A stretch of DNA of 19,920 nt, taken from the NCBI GenBank assembly GCA_030840515.1, contig JAVEEJ010000131.1, positions 1 through 19,920 of the forward strand. The letters run 5' to 3'. The notes under the pieces were generated by a model, which saw only the letters and a program-made list of their open reading frames with translations, was not told the DNA's origin and ran no database searches. Position numbers and translations under genes: made by a program. Origin of the DNA: Frankiaceae bacterium. Its GTDB lineage: Bacteria > Actinomycetota > Actinomycetes > JAVEEJ01. Below, piece after piece: positions 8,287 through 15,560 of this stretch (position 1 is the stretch's first letter; each line of letters starts with the position of its first letter).

Positions 8287-9260
8287 GACACGGAAGACTT
8301 CCGGCTGCCGCTGCCGTCGCCGGACTGGTGGCCATGCAGTTGGCGGTGGCGCTCAGTGTTCGCGTTCCCCCCGCACAGGCAGCTGACGATGAACGCCACG
8401 GCTGGTGGTCCCGGTCGACGCTTGCCTCGGGGGTGGGGGTCGCTCCGCCCGACGTCCCTGCCAACGGCCTCTACGTCGAAGGATCGCCCGCTGGCCCAGT
8501 GGCCTACGCCGCGCTGAGCCTCGACCTCCTCGTCCAACCACTGCGGGTCACCTTGACGCTGCGGATCGCAGGAGCTCCTCTGATCGTCGGTCCCCCCAGC
8601 GTGTGCGCGCTGACCGAGGACTTCGTCCCGGTGCAGGGCGGCGCGTGGGCCGAAGGGCCGGCATACGACTGCACGCGGACTTTGCAAGGGACTGTCGATG
8701 CCACGCAGACGACAGTTCAGTTCGACCTGACGTCCTTTGCCGCCGGAGGGCATCTCGAGGTTGCTGTCCTCGCGGCGGATACGGGAGACCGGATCGCGTT
8801 CGAGGCACCGACCACAGAGTCTCTCGACATCGTCACCGGCGTCCCTGCGGCACCGTCCGCCTCGGCAACCGAAGCACCTGGCGGCGGCGGCTCCCAGAGC
8901 GCGCCCCCCGTACTCGTCCCACCCGGGTCAAGCGTGTTGCCGCCGCTCGCTGCTGCAACCCTCACGCCGTCCCCGTCGGCTGTCCCGGCGCCAGCACTGG
9001 CTCCGACGACGTCGCAGGGGCAGCCGACAACAAGTGCCTCGACGCTGCTCGCGGCCGACCAGGCGCCGCACAAGCTGGCGATCGGACTCGGTGTGGCGTT
9101 GCTGGTGTTGTGCATCTGTTACTGGACCGACGGCTTCGGGGCGTGGCCGGTCCGCCGAGGCCGAGCACTCGCCGATGCCGCGGATGCGGACGCGGATCAC
9201 AACACCCGGGATCGGCTCACCGCGCTCGTTGGTCTCGCCGCGGAGGAGAGCCATGACTGA
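8283..9260 (+). CDS. Uncharacterised secreted protein with C-terminal membrane anchor
   Basis: Starts at an ATGA overlap with the fused transporter stop. The 325-residue protein has a signal peptide (1-34, cleavage plausible after AQA) and an extracellular domain of about 150 residues that is probably beta-rich, with two cysteines (108, 130) able to pair. A Pro/Ala/Ser/Thr/Gly-rich linker (about 188-262) leads to a hydrophobic helix (264-281) and a cytoplasmic tail of about 44 residues with an acidic ADAADADAD stretch. I recognise no named domain. Translation coupled to the transporter suggests an accessory role at the membrane, such as a docking or ligand-handling partner of the importer; this is inference. 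Its stop overlaps the next gene by eight bases. Confidence 0.8.
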   Translation: MRHGRLPAAAAVAGLVAMQLAVALSVRVPPAQAADDERHGWWSRSTLASGVGVAPPDVPANGLYVEGSPAGPVAYAALSLDLLVQPLRVTLTLRIAGAPLIVGPPSVCALTEDFVPVQGGAWAEGPAYDCTRTLQGTVDATQTTVQFDLTSFAAGGHLEVAVLAADTGDRIAFEAPTTESLDIVTGVPAAPSASATEAPGGGGSQSAPPVLVPPGSSVLPPLAAATLTPSPSAVPAPALAPTTSQGQPTTSASTLLAADQAPHKLAIGLGVALLVLCICYWTDGFGAWPVRRGRALADAADADADHNTRDRLTALVGLAAEESHD

Positions 9261-10977
9261 GGGGGGCCGGACCGCTGATGTGGTCATCGTGGGGGCCGGT
9301 CCCGTCGGTCTCGCCGCCGCCGAGATGCTCGGGGACGCCGGGGTGTCGACGGTGGTGCTCGAGCGCAACCCGTCGACCACAACCCATCCCCGCGCACCGG
9401 GCGTCCATGGCCGGACGATGGAGATCTTTCGCCAGTGGGGACTCGCCGACGCGGTGCGGGAAGGCGGCCTCCCATTGGGGCGGTCGCAGGGCTTCGGTTG
9501 GCTCACCGCACTCGCCGGGATCGAGATCGGCTCACTGAGGTTCGCAGAGCTCGTTGCCCCGGTTCCACCTAGGGAGCCAGGCCCGGAGGGCCCCTGCTTC
9601 TGCCCGCAACCGCACTACGAGCAGGTGCTGCTGAACGGGGCTCGGCGTCATGCGTCGGTGACGGTTGCATTCGACCGAGACGTGCTAGCGGTCCGAGAGG
9701 AATCCGGTGCGGTCGAGGTCGAGGTTAGACCCCGCGGATCGGACTCGCCCGAGGTGATCAGGGCCCAGTACCTGCTTGCCGCCGACGGCGCCGGCAGCCA
9801 GATCCGCAGCTCGCTCGCCTTCGGTGAGAGCGGGTTGCCGTCCTTCGGTCGTTCCCTGCACATCCACTTCCGGGCAGATCTGTCGGCGTGGGCCGCTGAC
9901 AAGCCCTACATGTTGATGTGGATCGTCAACGCCGACACTCAAGGGACGCTCGCCGCCGCGAGTCGCGACTACACCGAGTGGACCTACAACGTCGCAGATC
10001 CCGAGCGTGAGCTCACGACCGCCGACCTCGAAGCCGAGGTTCGGGCTGCTGTGGGAGTCCCAGGACTGGCCGTCGAAGTTCTTGATGTGCTGCGCTGGGA
10101 TTACGAGCAGCTGGTCAGTGACACCTGGCGTCGAGGCCGCGTCTTCCTGCTGGGTGACGCGGCGCACCGCTTCCCTCCGCATGGCGCCTTCGGCATGAAC
10201 AGCGGCGTCCAAGACGCACAGAATCTCGCATGGAAGCTGGCGGTCGTGCTGCGTGGAGCAGCCCACGAGAGGCTGCTGGACACCTACGAGACGGAGCGCA
10301 AACCCGTCGCGGAGGCCAACGGACGTCAATCGGTCCTGAACGCCCGGAGCCTTGCCCTCGTGAATGGCAGGCGTCTGACTGCCACTGAGCTCGCCTCGAT
10401 CGAGAAGCCTGAGGAGGGACGTGCCATACGCGAGCGACTGCGTGCAGCGATCGCCGGTCAGGCCGCACACATTCAAACGGATGGGCAGCAGTTCGGCGTC
10501 AGCTACGAGTCGGATGCCGTGTGCTCAGATGGACGTGAGCCGACGAAGTCCACGATCGCGCAGTACGTCGAGTCGGGGAGCCCGGGCGCCCGCGCGCCGC
10601 ACGTCTGGCTGAAGACCGCCACGGGGGAGCTGTGCTCGACCGTCGATTTGCTGGGACGGAACTTCGTTCTGCTCGCCGGTGACGCGGGACCGCAGTGGAG
10701 GCTTGCAGCGGGGGCCTCTGCCGCGGCAGCGTCGGTGCGACTCGTCTGCCATGAGATCGCCCCGGGGGCTGCGCTGTCCGACGGGGACCGCTCGTTCTGC
10801 GACGTGTACGGCATCAGCTCATCGGGGTCCGTGATCGTGCGGCCGGACGGGTACATCCTGGCGAGGTTCACGCACGCACCCGCCGATCTCACCGAGGCCA
10901 TCGACCAGGCTCTTGCAGCGGTGCTCGGACCGTCCGCTGACAGGGCCGCAAGAATCAGCCGGGAGCCTGCGTGTTGA
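9253..10977 (+). CDS. FAD-dependent monooxygenase (aromatic hydroxylase, PheA/TfdB-like)
   Basis: ATG at 9253 has a strong GGAGGAGAG two bases upstream and overlaps the previous stop; the open frame extends further upstream but lacks family similarity there. The 574-residue protein shows the group A flavin monooxygenase fingerprints in order: a Rossmann GAGPVG at 14-19 ending in an ER acid for FAD ribose, the DG motif LLAADGAGSQIRSSL near 174-188, and the GD motif GRVFLLGDAAHRFPPHGAFG at 295-314 followed by GVQDAQNLAWKL. The C-terminal 150 residues fit the thioredoxin-like domain of phenol-hydroxylase-type members. Such enzymes use NAD(P)H and O2 to hydroxylate phenolic or other activated rings, or carry out related oxidations. 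The substrate is unknown; its place in the operon implies action on the imported compound or a derivative. Confidence 0.9.
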   Translation: MTEGGRTADVVIVGAGPVGLAAAEMLGDAGVSTVVLERNPSTTTHPRAPGVHGRTMEIFRQWGLADAVREGGLPLGRSQGFGWLTALAGIEIGSLRFAELVAPVPPREPGPEGPCFCPQPHYEQVLLNGARRHASVTVAFDRDVLAVREESGAVEVEVRPRGSDSPEVIRAQYLLAADGAGSQIRSSLAFGESGLPSFGRSLHIHFRADLSAWAADKPYMLMWIVNADTQGTLAAASRDYTEWTYNVADPERELTTADLEAEVRAAVGVPGLAVEVLDVLRWDYEQLVSDTWRRGRVFLLGDAAHRFPPHGAFGMNSGVQDAQNLAWKLAVVLRGAAHERLLDTYETERKPVAEANGRQSVLNARSLALVNGRRLTATELASIEKPEEGRAIRERLRAAIAGQAAHIQTDGQQFGVSYESDAVCSDGREPTKSTIAQYVESGSPGARAPHVWLKTATGELCSTVDLLGRNFVLLAGDAGPQWRLAAGASAAAASVRLVCHEIAPGAALSDGDRSFCDVYGISSSGSVIVRPDGYILARFTHAPADLTEAIDQALAAVLGPSADRAARISREPAC

Positions 10978-11930
10978 CGCCCTCGGGGGATGCCATCGGC
11001 TTCGTCGGTCTCGGTGTCATGGGTTCAGCGATGGCAGAGCGCCTCATCAGGTCGGGGCACCCCATCTCGGTGTACAACCGCGACCATCGAAAGGCGGAGC
11101 GCCTGGCGATGCTCGGTGCGACCGTGGTCGATGACCCGGGCGAGTTGGCGTCGCGCAGCACGCTGATCATCGGCTGCCTGCTCGACACCGACGCCGTGCA
11201 GCAGGTCTACCTCCGTGACGGGGGGATCATCGCCAGGCTTCGACCCGGGTCGATGATCGTCGAGCACGGAACTTTCGCCCCGTGGCTAGCGCGTGCGGCC
11301 TCGGACGCGGCAGCGTCTCGTGGGATCGCGTTCCTCGACGCGCCCGTGACCGGCGGACCGGAGGGCGCGGCGAGCGGCACGCTGACGATCATGGTCGGCG
11401 GCGACCAGGCCGCGTTCGACCAGGTGTCGCCTGTTCTTTCCACCTACGCCGAGCACTGCCTGCGAGTGGGCGGCTCCGGAAGCGGCGTGGCACTCAAGCT
11501 CGTGAACCAGCTGCTGGTGACGTGTCACCTGAGCGCGGCGGCGGAAGCGGCGGCGCTGATCGAGGCCTTTCAGTTGGATCCTGCCGTGAGTCAGCAGGTC
11601 CTCAACTCCGGTTGGGCCGCAAGCGCGATGCTGGCGAGGTCCCTTCCGCTTGTCGCCGCGGGGTCGCTCGAGAGCGCCGGGGCGACGGTCGGCGGACTGC
11701 TGGAAGTTCAGCGACTCGTACGTGAGATGACGACCGAGCACGACCTGGATCTGGCCACATTCGCGCAGGCATGCCAGATGTTCCAGGCGGCGGCAGCAGC
11801 GGGTTGGGCGAACCACGACCCCGCGTCCCTGGTCCAGGTGCTGCGTGCCGGGGGCGCCTCGGCCGTCCCAGATTCCTTAGGTGGATCTGGGGCCTCTGCG
11901 CTCGAAAGACATCTCGCTGAAAGTCCCTGA
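10971..11930 (+). CDS. 3-hydroxyisobutyrate dehydrogenase-family NAD(P)-dependent beta-hydroxyacid dehydrogenase
   Basis: GTG at 10971 overlaps the monooxygenase stop by seven bases and follows GGGAG. The 319-residue protein carries the dinucleotide-binding GFVGLGVMG at 10-18, the substrate-binding block DAPVTGGPEGAASGTLTIMV at 123-142, and the catalytic lysine motif ALKLVNQ (Lys176, Asn179). This superfamily oxidises or reduces beta-hydroxyacids and includes 3-hydroxyisobutyrate dehydrogenase, tartronate semialdehyde reductase (GlxR) and L-threonate dehydrogenase (LtnD). GlxR and LtnD work next to Hyi/OtnI isomerases, and a Hyi-like gene lies at 803-1633, so an acid-sugar or hydroxyacid role is attractive. 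Specificity cannot be settled from motifs alone. Confidence 0.88.
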   Translation: MLTPSGDAIGFVGLGVMGSAMAERLIRSGHPISVYNRDHRKAERLAMLGATVVDDPGELASRSTLIIGCLLDTDAVQQVYLRDGGIIARLRPGSMIVEHGTFAPWLARAASDAAASRGIAFLDAPVTGGPEGAASGTLTIMVGGDQAAFDQVSPVLSTYAEHCLRVGGSGSGVALKLVNQLLVTCHLSAAAEAAALIEAFQLDPAVSQQVLNSGWAASAMLARSLPLVAAGSLESAGATVGGLLEVQRLVREMTTEHDLDLATFAQACQMFQAAAAAGWANHDPASLVQVLRAGGASAVPDSLGGSGASALERHLAESP

Positions 11931-11957
11931 TCCGCAGAACCTCCGAAGAGGAGCAAG

Positions 11958-13667
11958 GTGTCTCAGGAACGGATCGCCCGACAGGACGGCTCGATCTTCG
12001 CCGAGTCGAGCACCGACGGTTTCGTTGCCCGCGCCTTCATGCGCGGCGCTGGGCACTCCGCAGACGAGGTGCGGCGGACACCGGTCATCGGAATCTGCTC
12101 CTCCTGGAGCGAGCTCAATCCGTGCAACGGAGGTCTCAACGAGGTCGTGAGCGCGGTCAAACGTGGGATCCGGGGCGCAGGAGGCTTCGCACTCAGCTTC
12201 CCGACGATCTCCCTGTCGGAGCCGTTCAGCCGGCCCTCCTCGATGCTGCTGCGCAACCTGATGTCCATGGACGTCGAGGAGATGATCCGCAGCAGTCCTC
12301 TGGACGCCGTCGTAGTCGTCGGCGGCTGCGACAAGACAGTCCCGGCCCAGCTGATGGGAGCCATCAGCGCGGGGCTGCCCACACTGGCGATCACCGCAGG
12401 CCCGCGGCCCGTCGGGGTGTGGAAGGGCAAGCCGCTGACGATCGACGACTTGTGGGGGATGGCTGACGAGAGGCGTTGCGGACGGGTTTCGGACGACGAG
12501 TGGCAGGCCCTCGAAGGTCAGCTGATCGCCGGTTTCGGAACCTGCAACGTCATGGGGACTGCCACCACCATGTCAGCGATCGCGGAAGTGCTCGGATTCT
12601 CGCTCCCGGGGTCGTCGCTGCACCCGAGTGGAAGCCCAGCGAGAAGCGAGGCCGCTGAGCGGACGGGCGCGAGGGCCGTCGAGCTTGCACGGGAAGGCAC
12701 ACCCGCGGCAGCTCGGGTGACGCTCCGATCACTCGAGAACGCGGTGCGTGTGGTGTGCGCGCTGGGTGGGTCCACCAATGCGCTGGTTCACCTGAGCGCC
12801 ATCGCCGGACGTGTCGGGCTTTCGCTCGACCTAACGCTGGTCAGTGAATGGGTGCGGACCACGCCCCTGCTTGCTGATGTGCGCCCCACAGGGCGGTTTC
12901 TCCTCAGCGACCTCGACCAGGCGGGCGGCCTGCCGGCCGTCATGCGAGAGCTGGCGGACCTCCTGGATCTGACGCTGCCGGCGGCGTCCGGTCGGCCATG
13001 GCACGCGGAGGTTCCGCCGCGGATGGCGGCGCGCGCCGGGTCCGCGCTTCACCCGGCGGCCGAACCCGCCCGGCCAGGTCCCGGGATCGCGATCGTCTTC
13101 GGTTCACTGGCCCCTAATGGCGCCGTGATCAAGCGCGCCGCGGCTACCCCAGGTCTGTTGGCTCACACGGGACCAGCCGTGGTTTTCGATGGCGTGGAAG
13201 ATCTCAACAAGCGGATCAACGACGAGTCGCTGCACATCGACGAGAACAGCGTGCTGGTGCTACGAGGAGTTGGCCCGGTCGGCGGTCCGGGCATGCCGGA
13301 GGTGGGGCACCTGCCCATCCCCACCCGGCTGTTGAGCGCAGGGGTGACCGACATGGTGCGCATCTCGGATGCCCGCATGAGTGGGACGGCAGTGGGCACG
13401 GTGCTGCTGCACGTAGCGCCAGAGTCGGCAGTGGGCGGACCCTTGAGCCTGGTGCGAGACGGGGATCTCATTCGACTAGATGTGGACGGCGCGCGGCTCG
13501 ACCTCTTGATCCCCGAACCTGAGCTGGACAGGCGTCGGACTGAGCTGATGGAACGTGCAGTCCCCCGGCGGGGGTACGCCAGGCTCTACACCCAACGCGT
13601 GTTGCAGGCTCCGGACGGCTGCGACTTCGACTTCCTCCGACACGAGACACTGCAGCAGTCGTCGTGA
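11958..13667 (+). CDS. IlvD/Edd-family Fe-S dehydratase, probably for a sugar acid
   Basis: GTG at 11958 follows GAAGAGGAG. The 569-residue protein has the three iron-sulfur cysteines of the family: Cys56 in NPCNGGLN, Cys124 in GGCDKTVP and Cys196 in GTCNVMGTA. The adjacent Lys126 matches the Mg2+-binding lysine, and Ser475 in SDARMSGTAVGT sits where the catalytic serine lies. The DARMSGT sequence and the 68/72 cysteine spacing look more like L-arabinonate/D-xylonate dehydratases than biosynthetic dihydroxyacid dehydratase, whose motif is usually RFSGGT-like. The expected reaction turns an aldonate or 2,3-dihydroxyacid into a 2-keto-3-deoxy acid. It is the last gene of the operon, 27 bases after the dehydrogenase. 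A catabolic role suits this context better than valine/isoleucine biosynthesis. Confidence 0.9.
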   Translation: MSQERIARQDGSIFAESSTDGFVARAFMRGAGHSADEVRRTPVIGICSSWSELNPCNGGLNEVVSAVKRGIRGAGGFALSFPTISLSEPFSRPSSMLLRNLMSMDVEEMIRSSPLDAVVVVGGCDKTVPAQLMGAISAGLPTLAITAGPRPVGVWKGKPLTIDDLWGMADERRCGRVSDDEWQALEGQLIAGFGTCNVMGTATTMSAIAEVLGFSLPGSSLHPSGSPARSEAAERTGARAVELAREGTPAAARVTLRSLENAVRVVCALGGSTNALVHLSAIAGRVGLSLDLTLVSEWVRTTPLLADVRPTGRFLLSDLDQAGGLPAVMRELADLLDLTLPAASGRPWHAEVPPRMAARAGSALHPAAEPARPGPGIAIVFGSLAPNGAVIKRAAATPGLLAHTGPAVVFDGVEDLNKRINDESLHIDENSVLVLRGVGPVGGPGMPEVGHLPIPTRLLSAGVTDMVRISDARMSGTAVGTVLLHVAPESAVGGPLSLVRDGDLIRLDVDGARLDLLIPEPELDRRRTELMERAVPRRGYARLYTQRVLQAPDGCDFDFLRHETLQQSS

Positions 13668-13730
13668 GCGCGGCGGGGCGGGACGCGAAGGCCGATGCGA
13701 CTCGCCAGGCACGCTGCGCGGACCATCAGG

Positions 13731-13742
13731 CAGGATGGGGGC
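13731..13742 (+). promoter_or_regulatory. Possible mshA promoter -10 or ribosome-binding run
   Basis: CAGGAT followed by GGGGGC and then ATG at 13743. The G run may serve as a weak ribosome-binding site. The six-base distance from a -10-like hexamer to ATG would also fit a leaderless transcript, as seen for phoU and senX3. The two readings cannot be separated here. Confidence 0.25.
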
Positions 13743-15047
13743 ATGACCGCAGGTGTGGCACGCATGCGGCGCGCGCTCCCTCGCCGCGTCGCGACGCTGT
13801 CGGTGCACACCTCGCCGCTCGACCAGCCGGGGACCGGTGACGCGGGCGGCATGAACGTCTACGTCGTCGAGCTGTCGCGCCGGCTGGCCGCGCTCGGCAT
13901 CGAGGTGGAGATCTTCACCCGGGCCACTTCTGGCGACCTCCCGCCTGTGGTGGAGATGGCGCCTGGAGTGCTGGTGCGTCACGTTGCGGCGGGTCCCTTC
14001 GAAGGGCTGGACAAGCTCGACCTGCCTTCGCAGCTGTGTGCGTTCACGAGCGGGGTACTGCGCGTCGAGGCCGCGCACGAGCCGGGGTACTTCGACCTCA
14101 TCCACTCCCACTACTGGCTCTCGGGACAGGTGGGGTGGCTGGCGAAAGAGCGGTGGGGCGTCCCGCTGGTGCACTCGATGCACACCATGGCCAAGGTGAA
14201 GAACGCCTCGCTGGCGATCGGCGATGCGCCCGAGCCCACGGCGCGGGCGATCGGTGAGGCCCAGGTCGTCGAGGCGGCCGACCGGTTGATCGCTTCGACG
14301 GAGGAGGAGGCAGCGCAGCTCGTCGACCTCTACGACGCCGATCCCCGCAAGGTCGTCACCGTGGCCCCCGGCGTGGACCTCGACGTCTTCACGCCCGGCG
14401 ATGTAGCTGCCGCGCGGCGGCGGCTGGGCATTGCGCCCGATGCCGTGGTGTTGCTGTTCGTCGGACGCATCCAGCCGCTCAAGGCACCGGACGTGCTGCT
14501 CCGCGCTGCCGCACGGCTGGTCGCGGCTGACCCCTCGTTGCGCGAGCGGCTCGTGGTGGCTGTGGTCGGCGGCCCCAGCGGCACGGGCCTCGAACACCCG
14601 GAGCACCTCGCCGAGCTCGCCGCGGAGCTGGGTATCAGCTACCTGGTGCGGTTCGAGCCGCCCGCGCACCAGGCGACGCTTGCCGACTACTACCGCGCGG
14701 CCACGGTCTGCGTGGTCCCGTCCTACAGCGAGTCCTTCGGCCTCGTGGCGCTGGAGTCGCAGGCGTGTGGCACCCCGGTCATCGCTGCTGCGGTGGGAGG
14801 CCTCCGTACTGCCGTCGCCGATGGCGTCAGCGGCCGGCTGGTGAACGGGCACGACCCATGCGAGTACGCCGACGCGATCCGCGATGTTCTCGACAGCCCG
14901 CGGCTGCGCGCCGACCTGGCCGCCGGGGCGCTGCGCCACGCCGCCGGGTTCGGGTGGGCCAGCACAGCTGCCGGCGTTCTGGACGTCTACGCAGACGTTC
15001 TCACGGCTGCGCGCCAGCCCTCATCGCTGGCCGTCGGCAGACGGTGA
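13743..15047 (+). CDS. mshA: D-inositol-3-phosphate glycosyltransferase MshA (mycothiol biosynthesis)
   Basis: ATG at 13743 gives 434 residues, slightly short of typical MshA but with the full GT4 (GT-B) fold. The N-terminal signature PLDQPGTGDAGGMNVYVVEL at 25-44 is diagnostic of MshA. The N-domain also shows HSHYWLSGQVG and HSMHTMAKVKN. The C-domain has FVGRIQPLKAPDVLL for donor binding and the catalytic E-x7-E region SESFGLVALE, followed by ACGTPVIAAAVGG. MshA transfers GlcNAc from UDP-GlcNAc to 1L-myo-inositol-1-phosphate, the first step to mycothiol, the main actinomycete thiol. The YbjN-family gene overlaps its stop (GTGA). The mshA-ybjN-gpm-phoU-senX3 order matches the region around Rv0486-Rv0490 in Mycobacterium tuberculosis. 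Confidence 0.96.
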   Translation: MTAGVARMRRALPRRVATLSVHTSPLDQPGTGDAGGMNVYVVELSRRLAALGIEVEIFTRATSGDLPPVVEMAPGVLVRHVAAGPFEGLDKLDLPSQLCAFTSGVLRVEAAHEPGYFDLIHSHYWLSGQVGWLAKERWGVPLVHSMHTMAKVKNASLAIGDAPEPTARAIGEAQVVEAADRLIASTEEEAAQLVDLYDADPRKVVTVAPGVDLDVFTPGDVAAARRRLGIAPDAVVLLFVGRIQPLKAPDVLLRAAARLVAADPSLRERLVVAVVGGPSGTGLEHPEHLAELAAELGISYLVRFEPPAHQATLADYYRAATVCVVPSYSESFGLVALESQACGTPVIAAAVGGLRTAVADGVSGRLVNGHDPCEYADAIRDVLDSPRLRADLAAGALRHAAGFGWASTAAGVLDVYADVLTAARQPSSLAVGRR

Positions 15048-15550
15048 GCTCGCTGGCCGACGTCGTCGAGTCGGCACTGCGCACATCGGACATCGACTTC
15101 GAGTCCGACCGGCCGGGCTCGTTCGTCGTGACACTGCCCGGTCAGCGCAAGCTGCAGACAGTCGCAGTGCTGGCCATCGGGGCTCACGCCTTCACCATCG
15201 AGGCATTCTTCATGCGCCGCCCGGACGAGAACGCGGCGGAGCTCTACAAGTTCCTGCTCAGTCGCAACGCGAAGATGTACGGCGTCTCCTTCGCCGTCGA
15301 CAAGGTCGGGGACGTGTTCATCGTGGGCCACCTGCCACTTGCCGCGGTCACGGCGGACGAGGTCGACCGCGTCCTGGGCTGCGTGCTCACCTACGCCGAC
15401 GAGAACTTCGACCGAGCACTCGAGATCGGTTTCGCGTCCTCGATCCGACGCGAGTGGGCGTGGCGGGTCAGCCGCGGTGAGTCGCTCGAGAACCTGCGGG
15501 CCTTCGCCTCGTTCGCCGACCCCAGCCGTCACGACGCCGCAACGAGCTAG
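15044..15550 (+). CDS. YbjN-domain protein, orthologue of the conserved gene following mshA
   Basis: GTG at 15044 overlaps the mshA stop by four bases (GTGA), implying translational coupling. The 168-residue protein has an alpha/beta YbjN-like fold with conserved strings FMRRPDENAAELYKFLLSRN and FDRALEIGF. It has no signal peptide or membrane helix. The family resembles type III secretion chaperones in fold, and E. coli YbjN affects stress and motility phenotypes, but the actinobacterial function is unknown. Its fixed position next to mshA (as with Rv0487) suggests a link to thiol or redox physiology; this is inference. It ends ten bases from the convergent secreted-protein gene, and no clear terminator hairpin was seen in between. 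Confidence 0.88.
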   Translation: MSSLADVVESALRTSDIDFESDRPGSFVVTLPGQRKLQTVAVLAIGAHAFTIEAFFMRRPDENAAELYKFLLSRNAKMYGVSFAVDKVGDVFIVGHLPLAAVTADEVDRVLGCVLTYADENFDRALEIGFASSIRREWAWRVSRGESLENLRAFASFADPSRHDAATS

Positions 15551-15560
15551 CGCCCCAGGC

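Noticed and set aside
8737..9252. Upstream extension of the flavin monooxygenase frame
   Set aside because: Arg/Ser/Pro-rich translation overlapping the secreted-protein gene; the FAD-binding fold begins right after the ATG at 9253, which has a strong ribosome-binding site.
11958..13667. Biosynthetic dihydroxyacid dehydratase (ilvD) of the valine/isoleucine pathway
   Set aside because: The SDARMSGT motif, cysteine spacing and catabolic operon context favour the sugar-acid dehydratase branch of the family, although a phylogeny would be needed to be certain.
13476..14939. Long open frame of 487 codons on the minus strand
   Set aside because: It is antisense to mshA and the end of the dehydratase gene; composition is His/Arg/Gln-rich as expected for a shadow of high-GC coding DNA, with no family motifs.
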